From Chrysaora quinquecirrha (lineage: Eukaryota; Cnidaria; Scyphozoa; Semaeostomeae; Pelagiidae): a stretch of DNA of 64,000 bases. Numbering within the stretch: the first letter of the stretch is position 1; the number at the start of each line of letters is the position of its first letter. Positions 47,510-58,861 of this stretch are shown here, in pieces. Location of the stretch: NCBI GenBank assembly GCA_014526335.1, contig JACTAT010000040.1, positions 876,119 through 940,118 of the forward strand, read 5' to 3'. Below the pieces are notes generated by a model that did no database searches, was not told where the DNA came from, and saw only the letters and a program-made list of their open reading frames with translations. Made by a program: the position numbers and the translations under genes.

Positions 47510-48770
47510 CTAGCAATATGAAATTGATTCCAGCAATCTCTTCATGTTGTATTGGAGCAAAGTGCCAAAGGATGACCTGGAGCATTTCTTGCAAGCACAT
47601 GATGTTTTCTTGAGGCATATTCGATTTTTCAGCCTTTTCTCTTTGCTTGATATCTCCTCCAATGCAATTCTCTTTGACTCGTGGCGACCTTTTCTCGGGA
47701 AAGCAAGTGCTGATTCCAGTGGTCTTTTCTTTGCGCGAGGCTTTTCAGATGGGTGGTAAAGGATATCCATGCATCCATGAAGCATTTCAAACTTGGCGTA
47801 ACAGATACGAATCGCCTCAAAACAGAATGAACTTTGAGATAATGCATTTTTAGACAACTTATCGTGAAGATAGGGACAGTTGCGCCACAAGGTATGGGCA
47901 TTAACCAGCACATACATCTCACAAAGGCTATCAAAAATTCTGCTTTGTTTTCTTACACTTCTGCAATTGGTGCTGTAAAATGACAACTGCTGATTCGTTC
48001 TGTCAACCCATCCGTATATTTCACGATATAACGAAGCAACTTTTGGTGCATGAATGATGACCTTCTCTCTTCCTTGGTTAACTTCGATTGTTTCCCAGTG
48101 CTGGTGTCCAGATTCGATGTCATTATCCAAAAAAACTACAACATTGTTGTCATTCCAGTAGGTAAGATTTAGGTAGTTCTTATGCAGAGGCTTGGAAAAC
48201 CCTCGAAAGAATGCTCTGGCAGAATGCAGGTTGTCCTTATGACTACTTGGAAGATGGGCTGTATTACCTCTCTGTGTAGCGATCAATCTCGTGTTCCATT
48301 TGCTCTTCGCATCTTCCATTAGTTTAGTTGTAGGAAAACCACTGTCCATGACGACCAAACGACCACTATCTTTAAATTCCGAAATCAGCTGTTCCACCAT
48401 GTCATAATTCTTGCCATTTTCAGGATTCTTGTATGTTTTTTTTACCAACCTTGGCAACATGGTTTGCAACAAAATTTCCTCCATGTGTCCCCTTGTCACT
48501 AACTTTGCAAATTGTCCAGCCCATTCTTACTGGTTTGTCCGTATTTCCGATCTTATAAGGGTTTCTTTTACTTTTGCTTGTAACTCTTCCTTCGTCTATA
48601 CACATTTTCCAGCCAAGTGACCATTTTGACAAGGACTTTTCTCTTAAATATTCCACACAAGCATTGATATTTTGCAGTGGGTGGTAGGAAGGATGATCTT
48701 TTCGGGGCAGTGTTGAAGCTTTGACAAATCGGAAGTGCTTGAGGATCAGCCTGAAAACTTCACGACTCAT
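47510..48770 (-). pseudogene. piggyBac-like DDE transposase, one frameshift
   Basis: Two overlapping minus-strand frames: 48770 to about 48436 and about 48436 to 47510. The first gives SREVFRLILKHFRF, then KMCIDEGRVTSKSKRNPYKI and KPVRMGWTICKVSDKGTHGG. The second continues with GRLVVMDSGFPTTKLM, NNVVVFLDNDIESGHQHWE and GWVDRTNQQLSFYSTNCRS ... YVLVNAHTLWRN, ending with a short CACKKC cysteine cluster. The aspartates in CIDEG, VMDSG and a later site fit the DDD catalytic triad of piggyBac transposases, which cut and paste at TTAA. The break is at a run of eight T (plus strand 48436-48443), one more than the frame needs. The N-terminus seems short (stop just upstream of the ATG), total about 440 residues against the usual 550-600. 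Probably recently inactivated, or a homopolymer sequencing error. Confidence 0.85.
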
Positions 48771-48984
48771 GGTCTTTTATATTTATGATTGAGATTTCAG
48801 AGGATCTTCGCTCCAAGCTCATCTGTATTGCCGATAACCAAGACGCCGTAAATGCCATTAAATTGCCAAGAAGCCTCTCGTGAAATTGATGCCTGCCTCA
48901 TCTGTTGAGATCTCTCCAACTTTTTTAACAAATGCGGGGTCGGCAGAACCATGCTCATTCGTTGAAACTCATGCCCCTATTTAC

Positions 48985-50300
48985 CGATACACCCCTCATT
49001 TGACCCTTTAACGTCAAATTTTAAAAAAAGAAATAGATGTTCGGAATCAGCCTTCGAAATTGACCCCAATTACTTATTTTTGTACAATTCTAGTATTTAT
49101 TTGATGTTTGGAAACCCTTGCCCCTGTCCCCTTTTTACCCTTGATTTGACCCCCTAAACGTCATAATTTTACAAAACGAAATAGATTTTCGAAATCAGCT
49201 CCCGAAATTGACCCCAATTACTTATTTTTGTACAATTCTCGTGGTTCTTTGATGTTTTGAAACCCTTGCGCCCTTTCCCCTTCTTACCCCTGATTTGAAC
49301 CCCTAAACGTCAACATTTTAGAAAACGAGTTAGATATTCGAAATCTGCTCTCGAAATTGACCCCAATTACTAATTTTGTAAAATTCTATTGCTTATTTGA
49401 TGTTTTGAAACCCTTGCCCCCTATCCCCATTTTACCCTTGATTTGACCCCCTAAACGTCAAAATTTTACAAAACGAAATAGATTTTCGAAATCAGCTCCC
49501 GAAATTGACCCCAATTACTTATTTTTGTACAATTCTCGTGGTCCTTTGATGTTTTGAAACCCTTGCGCCCTTTCCCCTTCTTACCCCTGATATGAACCCC
49601 TAAACGTCAAAATTTTAGAAAACGAATTAGATTTTCGAAATCAGCTCCCGAAATTGACCCCAATTACTTATTTTTGTACAATTCTATTGGTCATTTGATG
49701 TTTTGAAACCCTTGCCCCTTTCCCTTTTTACCCCTGATTTAACATCTTAAACGTCAAAATTTTACAAAACGAAATAGATATTCGAAATCAGCTCCCGAAA
49801 TTGACCCCACTTACTTATTTTGTAAAATTCTATTGGTTATTTGATGTTTTGAAACCCTTGCCCCCTGTCCCCTTTTACCCTTGATTTGGCCCCCTAAACG
49901 TCAAAATTTTACAAAACGAAATAGAAATTCGAAATCAGCCCCGAAATTGACCCCAATTACTTATTTTTGTACAATTCTAATGGTTATTTGATGTTTTGAA
50001 ACCCTTGCCCCTTTCCCTTTTAACCCCTGATTTGACCCCTAAATGTCAAAATTTTGAAAACGAAGTCAAAATTTTATTAGATTCGAAATCAGCACCCAAA
50101 ACTTGCCCCTGACAAGCACCTAAAATTCACCCCATATTCAAATTCTCATACAATTCTAATGGTTCTTTGATCTTTTGAAACCCTTGCCCCCTTTCCCATT
50201 TTAACCCCTGATTTGACCCCCTAAATGTCAAAATTTTGAAAAACGAAGTAGATTTTCGAAATCAGCACCCGAAACTTGCCCCCTGACATGAATTTCACCC
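48985..50300. repeat. Right tandem array, about 148-bp unit, inverted
   Basis: Blocks TTTGATGTTTTGAAACCCTT, TTTACCCCTGATTTGACCCC and CGAAATCAGCTCCCGAAATT recur. GATGTT starts at 49103 and 49251 are 148 bp apart, and later ones follow at about the same spacing. About eight units in the opposite orientation to the array at 46240-47340. Units three and five are nearly identical, suggesting recent homogenisation. Confidence 0.93.
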
Positions 50301-50499
50301 TGTTTTGGCAACTTTGATTTTTCGACTAATTTTTTCCCTCTGGGACCTACTGGGACGCTGGGCATGAGAGGGTTAAGATATCTATTGTTTGAACAGCCAA
50401 TCAAATTGCGAATAGACAAGGCCGATACCAGGGTCGAATATGGACAGCGGAGTTTCGTGTAGAGGCCTATTCGCCCTGGGGACGAGGTTGGCTACTACC

Positions 50500-51030
50500 G
50501 TAAAAAATAAGGACACGCTAACTTTATACTGTAACTCTCAAACCAATATTGATTTTAGTACTGAGTTTCTTATGAACGAGTTTCTTATAGACAAAGGTGT
50601 AAACTTGTTTTCACACTTACTATTTTAAACCAGTTTTATATCTGCAAGGTTAATTTTCTTCCAATCAAATATGTCCTATTTGTGAATCAGGGGGCAACAT
50701 GTGGTTTAGTTTAGAATGATTTTAACTTACACGCTTACAAATCTCCAAACAATGAAACAAATCTAGGTAATCGTTGCTACTATTACTAAAACTACTAAAT
50801 GACTGAATCAAAACTTAAAATATCTACAAAACTTGAATACACTGCAATTTTCAGTGTTTTCTTGTCAGTACACTATGGAGTGTTTCAAGTTAAGAAGTAG
50901 CTAGGTGGTTCAAGAGCTTTCGTGGATTTCTGACCGAAAATGTTTGATCGTTTGGCCAGGATCTAACTAATAGAGGAGAAATGCTTCAAAGTAATCTTCA
51001 GCTTATCAAAAAACACCTAGCTACCCCTTT
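50500..51030. other. Non-coding stretch with one repeat fragment
   Basis: No gene. TGTTTGATCGTTTGGCCAGG at 50942-50961 is the end of a GATCAAACATT-family repeat. 3' flank of the minus-strand BH3-motif gene at 51039. Confidence 0.4.
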
Positions 51031-51038
51031 TCTGTACA

Positions 51039-51422
51039 TTACTCAGATTTCTTTGCCCAAAGTAACACCGCAACTCCAGCAACACCAACAACAACCAATG
51101 ATGCAGCCATCCTGTTGCTTTTTTTCTCTTGCAGAGCCTGTTGCTTAGTAACCATCTGGTCTCCAATCAGTGCAAGCTGCCTCGCAATGACCTCTTCTTG
51201 AATGCTCAAGTCGGGAGCTGGATCGATGTAATTTGAGGTATGGGGCAGAATTTCTGGTTTCTTTGGCTTTTTTGTCTGTGATCTGCAATCGCATTTTACA
51301 CCAATGTGCATCACGTGTGGGACTTTCGAGTAGGATTGCTTGTAAAGAGATTTGATTGCTTTGTACAGCTGATCACCCTGTTTGAGTCTCCTTGGCGAAG
51401 GAGCTTCAAAAGTATGGATCAT
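51039..51422 (-). CDS. Candidate tail-anchored BH3-motif protein, 127 aa
   Basis: Minus strand, ATG at 51422, stop at 51039-51041. A splice acceptor (CTTTGCAG) at about 51479 suggests the coding exon includes a 56-nt 5'UTR and that an untranslated exon lies upstream. Residues about 76-93 read EEVIARQLALIGDQMVTKQ, matching the BH3 core L-x-x-x-G-D and closely resembling the Bak BH3 helix. Residues 106-122 are a strongly hydrophobic segment (ASLVVVGVAGVAVLLW), followed by a short basic tail AKKSE. That is the layout of a mitochondrial tail-anchored protein. The N-terminal 75 residues are basic and contain CDC and KKPKKP; I recognise no BH1 or BH2 (NWGR-type) motif. Likely role: Bcl-2-family interactor at mitochondria (inference). 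It is the second BH3-motif gene in the window, 20 kb from the first and on the opposite strand. Confidence 0.7.
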   Translation of the reverse strand: MIHTFEAPSPRRLKQGDQLYKAIKSLYKQSYSKVPHVMHIGVKCDCRSQTKKPKKPEILPHTSNYIDPAPDLSIQEEVIARQLALIGDQMVTKQQALQEKKSNRMAASLVVVGVAGVAVLLWAKKSE

Positions 51423-51479
51423 ATTCACTGGCCTTTGGATCAGCTACAGTAAGATTACTCAAACACCACGGTTGTAACC

Positions 51480-52600
51480 TGCAAAGTGAATCACAAAGCA
51501 TTAAACAGTGGAGCGAAAATTTGAAAGCTCGATATCTCGAATAGAGGGATGATTGAATTCAAGTGCACGACTTTCTACAGATATCAAGAGATTTTAGTAG
51601 AGATTGTAAGGGCTTTACTAAGTAATAAGGGAGCTCATATGGATTGCTGGAGGGCTATCTTGCCTTAGTGGAGGGCTTTTCTGTGAAATGTGGAGGTTTT
51701 CCATCAATGTCAATGTGGAGGGCTGTCTCTTTGTAATGTTGAGAGTTTTCTGGAAAGTTGTGGGCTATCTTTGAGTGATATGGAGTGGTATGGTGCGGGG
51801 TAGTGTGAAGTGTGCAGAGTATTGTTTCAGAGTCGTCACCGTTATGAAACTTTAACTGTTGCTCAAAAAGACAATATTTGACACTCGTGTTTGATTTACG
51901 ATGATGCAGTTGATAATATCATTTTTCACCCCCACTGCACTGAATACAGTATCCCCAACCATACACCAAGATACCCCGCCGTACTTAACATCCGCTACGG
52001 CAATCATGATGTGACCCCGACATACTGCACATCCACGACCGTTTTCAAAGATTCCTCCCCATGGTCATCATGGTATCCCTCAGTATACTTAATATTCGCC
52101 ACCGTACTGCACATATATTACCTAGGTTGATTTTGGGGGTACCATGACCAAGTGGATAAACTGAAAGATTAACATATATTGTTGCACTATTAGCACTGGT
52201 GTACTTGAGTAGCTATTAATGCCAGGAGATCACAGTGTACCATTTGTACTGTTTACAGAGGCCTTTTTCAAAAACTGAAACTTCGAATGATATTTTTGTG
52301 CAACTCAAAATCAAATTTTTAAACTCGAAATTTCATTTGAAGGAGTTTGGAATACTGTGTAAAGCCACCGTTCACCTGTATTGATTGAAACAAAAAAATA
52401 GGCATATGCAAACACGAAAAAATGCGATTCTGCTTGTTATTAAAACTGTGAGAATAACTCATCATAGCAACCAAATGCAAACAAGTCGAGGCATAGTACA
52501 GTCACATGCTAATTGAACTTTGGAAAATGTTTAGGATGTTCAAAGAGTATGGTCGGCGCTCCCTAAGTGTGGAATTGAGCTCTCCCATTTTGCACTGTTT
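51480..52600. other. Non-coding stretch
   Basis: Probably holds the upstream untranslated exon and promoter of the minus-strand BH3-motif gene, but I could not place them. 51620-51760 has GGAGGGCT(A/T)TC-type near-repeats (GTGGAGGGCTTTTC, GTGGAGGGCTGTCT). Confidence 0.35.
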
Positions 52601-52605
52601 AGCTA

Positions 52606-52832
52606 CAATCTTGGACAAAATATTTGGAACAAGGCATTTTCTCCAAGGAATATGGCCTGTTCCATTGATTTTCTACTTCCGTAACTCCAATTCTTCCCCC
52701 TTTTACCCCCAAAACAATGTTGGTTGTAGAGCAAGATAACTTTTATGCGAAACAGCATTCGGGGGAGAAAGGGGAATCAATGGATAATTGCAAAACTATT
52801 TAGGCCGTTCCAATATATTTTGTCCAAGATTG
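52606..52832. mobile_element. TA-target MITE with long inverted ends
   Basis: CAATCTTGGACAAAATATTT at the left and the inverse AATATATTTTGTCCAAGATTG at the right, over 25 bp with few mismatches, flanked by TA. 227 bp, no coding capacity. Tc1/mariner-type target. Confidence 0.88.
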
Positions 52833-53856
52833 TAAGTTCCTTAAAATAACCCTGACACTCCACTACAACTGTGTACAACCAGTTTGAGCGATCACAGTTT
52901 GGTGCTATTCTCGATTAAATGAGCGATAACAGGGACTCAGGTAATAAGTCTAAATAATAATCATGCCATACCCCACAGTTTTTATTAACAACAACAGCAA
53001 CTTTTAGGTACTGGTAAGTCTATTGTTGCTGTTTTCTTCAAGCCTAGTTTGTGCGTCACTCTAGCAGTTACGATTCAAGAAACTTTTATAACGTTTACGC
53101 TCAATGCAAACCAAATGATATTGTTATAAAGCAGAACCGGTTTTTTTGAACCTGAATTGTGACAATTCTTTATTTGCTTTTAACAATAAGTTTTTATTGA
53201 TGCTTGAAGGCCCAAGAGGAAGCCAACTATAACATGAGATGGTGCTTTCGTGCTCACCAGTCAACCAGTGATAGGATCCGAAATCGAATACGCTTATTGT
53301 ATTTATCAGAGACCGATAGACTATTCCTTTTGAATGTGAAGCAGTATGAAGAGCTCATGGGACTCCACTTTTGTTAATCTTAACTTCGAGATGTTCAATA
53401 CGTTGTTTTACTGTAACTCATCAACATTTCTTTTTGCCGTAAAAGGAAAACCCAAATCGCAGCACGCTTAGAACCACATCATTTGAGATGGGAATCTCAA
53501 ATGGGCCTTCAATAAAAGGCCCCCGAAGCTTCCATGCTTGCAAAAAGTCTTTTTAGCAGAAATGGAAACAACATCGGCTTCCTGTGTTTTTGAGCGCTGT
53601 TAACCATAAGCTAAGGTAAAGTAGAAGAAGCAGAAAATCAGCGAAAAGAACAGCATTTAAACCCAAGCATGAGTCGTGAGCGTGAAAATAAAATACTGCC
53701 AATCTGTCTGGTAAGGAAAAAGCAAATGAACATTTGGTGAGTTGCTTTACTTTTTTCCATGCAAATATTTTTGGTGTGCTATGAAAATGCTAAGAAAAAG
53801 GGTCGTCAATATCGCCATCTTATTTTTTTCCAGGACCCCAAAATCTTACTCTGGCC

Positions 53857-54045
53857 TAGACTTATTACATTCCTCCCACTCTTTCGGAAACGGCAACCAA
53901 CCACAACAACGTAATTGATGTTTCCTCAGAGCATAGAGATAGTATGACTCTGAGGCATATACTACTATCTCTATGCCTCAGAGTAGTTGGAGCGAGGTAG
54001 TGGGGTGTGGAGGAGCTTAGACTACAACGAATGTTTGTAAGTAAA
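53857..54045. repeat. TAGACTTATT-family MITE with internal palindrome
   Basis: Starts TAGACTTATTACATTCCTCC; the right end (AACGAATGTTTGTAAGT) is decayed. Inside, 53933-53985 is a palindrome: CATAGAGATAGTA against TACTATCTCTATG, flanked by CAGAG. Confidence 0.65.
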
Positions 54046-54619
54046 ATTCTGGCCTTGGTTTCAAAGGATACTTTGTGTGAATGTTGCTACAATAACATGG
54101 TAGCATGGACGTCTATTTATGCTTTGAAATCGAATATACGTAGGACGGCTCGTTAAACGAATAGAGAGGATAAATATCAAAACAAAACCAATACGAATAG
54201 ACGAGTAGTTGCAACTCAACACAGCACAACATTGCCCAAGGCAAATAAGAATTAATATGGATTATATCGTAATCTGTGTTATCTTTCATTATCGTTTGCC
54301 AGACTTAAATATTAAAACGTTTAATGCCTTAAGCACCTGCTACGAGTTAACGTTCTGAAACGTATAAAGAACAATTCACAATTGTTTCATGCAGAAAATA
54401 TGGACGAGGCAATGTGAACCTCAAGAGCAATGTCAAAATGGTTGAACAGAGCAATAAATGCAAGTTGTGACGCTTCAAAAATTAGACGCACACCATAGCT
54501 ATTATTTCGATTGAGCCCCCAGGGCGTTTGGGGCGTTTAGAATAGGGTGGCGTTTGTACCATATAAAACTTTGCTTACATCAAGACTATTAATTACGAAA
54601 GGTCCTCAAAATACAGTAA

Positions 54620-54735
54620 TATATTTTTTTAACAACCAACTGGAATTTTGTTCCATCCCTCAAAGTTGCTTAAAATATCCAGTATTTCAGCCCTTGCAGA
54701 ATGACTGTTACCCCCTAAAAACTCTAATTTTTGAC
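54620..54735. repeat. AAGCAACTT-family MITE fragment
   Basis: ATATTTTTTTAACAACCAAC and CTCAAAGTTGCTTAAAAT correspond to the left part of the full copies. It lies directly before the copy at 54757. Confidence 0.55.
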
Positions 54736-54756
54736 TCTTTCTTGCTTTTCAATATA

Positions 54757-55007
54757 CACTTTTTTTTTCAATAAGCAACTTGACTTTCGTCCAGCCCTCA
54801 AGAGTTGCTTAACATATCTAGGGTTTCAGCCGCCACAGAATGCCTGGTACCCCCTAAAACCTCTTATTTTGGCTCTTTTCTGGCTTCTCAACGTAACTGA
54901 CAAGTTTGCAAGGATGTACAGTATAAAGAAAGCTATTTCACCAGAAATTTTAGCACAATCTCAGCCCTGGTTGCTTATTGAACGGTTGCTTATTAAAAAA
55001 AAAAGTG
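54757..55007. mobile_element. AAGCAACTT-family MITE, short subfamily
   Basis: CACTTTTTTTTTCAATAAGC at the left and GGTTGCTTATTAAAAAAAAA AGTG at the right, with TA on both sides. The interior (CCCCCTAAAACCTCTTATTT, GTATAAAGAAAGCTATTTC) matches the inverse of the 1482-1725 copy. A partial repeat follows to about 55110. Confidence 0.85.
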
Positions 55008-55114
55008 TAATTGACAAGTTTGCAATGACATATACTGCATAAAGAAAGCTATCTCAGCCAAAAAGTTTAACAAAATCGCAGCCTTAGTAGCTTATTGACA
55101 AGTTGCTTATTAAT

Positions 55115-58100
55115 TAAAGAAACACGGCAAGGTACGGTATAACACCGCTGTCTCCTTTTCAGATCCTTAAGAAATCTTTCGGAAGGCACTGCATGCTAGT
55201 AAAAATTGAGTGTGCCAGTACCAAGGGAAGCCCTTAGCATGGCAAGCTAGGGGGAAAAGAAGAGGCTCTCTTGTCTCCTTTCTAACCTATTTCCGTCTCC
55301 TCTGGCTCCGAGGCTGTGGATCTTAGGCTCTTATTGTGCCAAGGTTAGGGTGCTACGATCACCTGGAAAACCTCCTCCTTTTTATCTATGTTATTAATGC
55401 TTAGTATGGTACCATGCCAAAACCAGTTTTTATCAGGTCCTACAGGATCCACACAACCATAAAAAGCGCAGTTATGGAACCTTGTCTCCAAGACGATCCC
55501 TTCAGTTAAAAATTAAGGTATATTACTTGCAAATATTTTTGCGATTATACCAGATATAGTTGTGGATCTGTGGCATCGCATAAAACTTATCGGATCAGAA
55601 AAAAGCGAAGCAACCTTATCGATTTACTTATACACGCCCAGACGCAAAACTCAAACTCAGATTCTCTCACAATTTGTGAAGTCAGCTCTGAAATATTGTT
55701 TGCGAAATAGATTGAACAGTCTTAGGAGATTTTACCTGATTGCTGCTTGGGCATCGCCCGGCTCTTCATATAGGTGGGTTCACCCAGGTGCGTAGGCAAT
55801 GAATGGTCTTAGGCAGTTTGCCAGGTTGGGCAAGCAGTGGCGTGCCTAGATATCATCGGAGGGGGGGGGGGAGTGTGGACCAGGTGTGGACTGTAGAATT
55901 CATTGACGACGACGAAGGCACACACATCACATCTACAGAAGCCAGTGATACGCTTCAGGAGTTTTTTCGATTCCATTTCTGGAATTAGCGTAAATCTCCT
56001 TATAAGCCCCCACCTTTCAATAAGTCGTCTTTTTACTCCCTACTATTCTGTCGAAAACACACTGGAACTATGGAACTTTGAAATAAGCCCTCCCCTCGAA
56101 AAAGACCCCCCAAAATTTTCGGTTTTGCAAATAAGCCCTCGGGGGTTTATTAGAGAATTTACGCTATGCTCGTTGTCTTTCCATGGCTCAAGTAGGCACC
56201 CATGATCTAAAAAATGGCCATATCCACGGCGACGCGACGCATACGCATGGTTTATGCTTTTACCGACCAAATTAGGAAAATCAGGGGATGTGACTGCCTT
56301 GTGCACCCCCTTCATTCAACACGCCACTAGATGCAACAGCAACAACAAGTACTTTTAGGAAATTATGTACTGTATATTCACGCATATAACACACCTGTTT
56401 TCACTAAAAACAGAAGTCAAGATTGAATACTCAAACCTCTTAACCGATGTGACAAGTGCTCAGATAAATTGCCATCGCATGCGCATAGCATAAGGCCTTT
56501 AATTTTGCCCAGTCCATTTCAGGTTTCGTACGATGCACCCGCGATTTGAGGACCAGTGGATTGTTGCGTGCGAAGCGAAACTCTCTGTGACGACAATGAA
56601 TGCTGAACACATAAAGTACATAATTAATATAATTAATCGCACAATTATGTATTTTTATTGATAAACAAATTATTTTTATGAGATTATTAATGAATTGGTT
56701 AATTTGTAAATTTATTTAATTCTGTAAACTTGCTGATACATGAAAAACATTGTTGGACTTTGAACATTGACGTGGAATAAGCATCCTTGGTTCAGGTTGT
56801 CCTTGAAGAGGATGGATGAGTTTTCGCCGTTTAAGCGCATTTTACATTGGGAGCAAGGACTGAAGAATATTGCCATTTTGGTGCAAATTTTAGCTACATT
56901 TATCTTAAGAGTTGAGGAAAAATTGTGTTCAGTTCGCTGGTATACATGGGCAATGCAATTGAGCAATTTTGTATTTCTATGCTACCTTAGTGCCGAAAGA
57001 ATTCGACTGTGATTTTAGCAGCACGCAGCCTACTAAGCATAAATTCACGATGGAGAAACATTGCAAGACACTGTATTAAACATGATAGTCCCCACTTATC
57101 ATGACAAGCCTTTGATATTTAGTAGGGCAACGTTTCGGGAGAGATGCGTTTCCCATCATCGGGCAATGCGAAATGTGGTTTCTTTCCTATTTATTGCAAA
57201 GGTCGGCTCGAAAGGTGTGAAACTAACCGGACCTGCGATGAAACTCGAAATTTTTTGGCGCTCAATTTCTAAAATTTATGGCGCCAAAATTGCGTTCAGT
57301 GCAACTTTCGATGTTATTCAACCAGATTTCTGGGATTAAGTAAGATACTTGATTTATACAAGGAGTTGATAGAACTGAGTGAATGCCTTCTTTAATATTG
57401 CAAGAATTTCAGCTCTAAGCTTATTGCAAAAAACTTTGGAATGTCAAGCAATTGACGTCTTGCCTCACTCTTGGATGCCTTATTATTGCCGTCCCCTGCT
57501 AAAACTTCCAAACCCTTTGCTCTTATTAAGACCTTCTGCTTAGATTTGCATTAATATTGGTGTCGATATTTTTTTACCTATTTTACTGTGAGTCTTGGCA
57601 TGAATATTCACTAATACCTTTATTTTTCATTAGAACTATGGATTGTTAAAACCAACACGTACTATAAGTCTATAAGGCACGTTCGCACTGCGTTTCAGCA
57701 GTTTTCTGACAAACTTTGTCAAACAGATTCCAACTACCTCCCGTTTATTTTGACCTCTTGCTAATTTGATCCTGGACTGAATGCTGTTCCAACCCCTCCA
57801 CCCATTCCAACCTCCCAGCAATTAGGTATCTACATAGAGTATCACTCTCAGGGTAAACAGAAGCATCATCGTTCTAATTTATTTTCATTTTGCATTTAGC
57901 GTCTCGGTTCCCCGTTCAACAAGGGAAAAACCCATATTGAATTCAACAAACCATGAGTTGCTTGATACTTGTTAATAGAGATATATATTTGTTTATCATT
58001 AGTAACATGTTAGTAAACACGCAAATTTCAAAAGGTTCACTCATGTGTACGATTGTTTCAACAAGTTGCGAGAAAATCACGCAATTTTTAGACAATTTTT

Positions 58101-58820
58101 TGCACCTGCCCAGAAAAGCTAAAAAGCGAAATTGATTGTTCTGTTCATAAGCTTGCGCTTCAACGAACAATTTTTCTGAATTGTCATTAAAAGGGCTGTG
58201 CTTTTTAAATAAATAATGAAATTTCAAAGCTAAAAGGGAGCATGGAACAGTAGGTGTCGTTCAGTTTAGTGAGATTGGATTCAATCCTTGCTAGGTGAGA
58301 CACCATTCTGCGCAAATTTAGATTTGATCATTATTAAATTTATAGCTTGATAAAGCTGTTAAAAGAACAGTTCATCAGTCTTAACATTACGACCCTCATT
58401 TAGACAGTACAGGAGGCTCAGGTTTGAAATTTTTATTCCTGTAACTTGACAATTTGATAGGTTATAGGAAATAAGGGGAAAATTTGTGACGTTTTTTGAG
58501 CAAACGCAAGAACATAAACACTGTTAGGCAGGAAAAAGCTTCTCTTGTCTCAGCAAAGGCAAGAGTATTGATTGTAACTCTAAAAAATTTGCGCCTTTGA
58601 GGGCAGGACCAAAAGTCCAATTGCTTATAAAAAGTGTATTTGTCCAAATATACGAAAGGAATGAAAAGACACTACAGGCCTAGACCTCAAATTAGATACG
58701 AAATACGGGCCTGTCTGCAAATTTCTTGGTTTTTTCGTAACAAACGCAAGGAGCTCAGAATGTACAGTTAAGTAGAATGTAAAACACAGCAAAAAAGCAT
58801 TGAAGCAATTCCCGTAAAAG
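55115..58820. other. Non-coding stretch
   Basis: No gene recognised. Open frames at 56712-56966 (minus) and 57073-57339 (plus) lack recognisable motifs. 57128-57175 has the phrase ACGTTTCGGGAGAGATGCG followed by CCCATCATCGGGC, which resembles retroelement-end sequences, but nothing else supports an element. 58520-58645 holds an AAGCAACTT-family fragment ending CAATTGCTTATAAAAAGTG. Confidence 0.35.
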
Positions 58821-58861
58821 CTTGCGTGAGGTTTTTAAACGTAATGGCCTTCATCAACATT

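Larger units (their letters stand above)
46143..50376 (-). mobile_element. piggyBac transposon with inverted internal tandem arrays
   Basis: TTAA at 46143-46146 and 50373-50376. Ends CCCTCTCATGCCCAGCGTCC and the inverse GGACGCTGGGCATGAGAGGG form inverted repeats extending well beyond 100 bp. Inside lie a left array of about 148-bp repeats (46240-47340), a minus-strand transposase (47510-48770) and a right array in opposite orientation (48985-50300). The empty target is visible in the MITE at 34206 as ...GTCACTTAAAATTT (inverse), so a single TTAA was duplicated on insertion. Confidence 0.93.
45846..50490 (-). mobile_element. MULE-type MITE interrupted by a piggyBac element
   Basis: Left terminus CAACCTCGTCCCCAGG at 45846 and right terminus CCTGGGGACGAGGTTG-like end at 50490. 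The flanking 9-bp duplication GCTACTACC is at 45837-45845 and 50491-50499. Removing 46143-50372 leaves a roughly 415-bp element matching the inverse of 34206-34622. This shows the larger insertion is younger than the MITE. Confidence 0.9.

Noticed and set aside
48985..50300. CRISPR-like array
   Set aside because: Units of 148 bp are contiguous without unique spacers and are inverted copies of the left array; the DNA is eukaryotic.
56712..56966. 84-codon minus frame with several cysteines and an AATAAA overlapping the stop
   Set aside because: Starts at TTG, no recognisable family and no confirmed splice acceptor; could be chance in AT-rich DNA.
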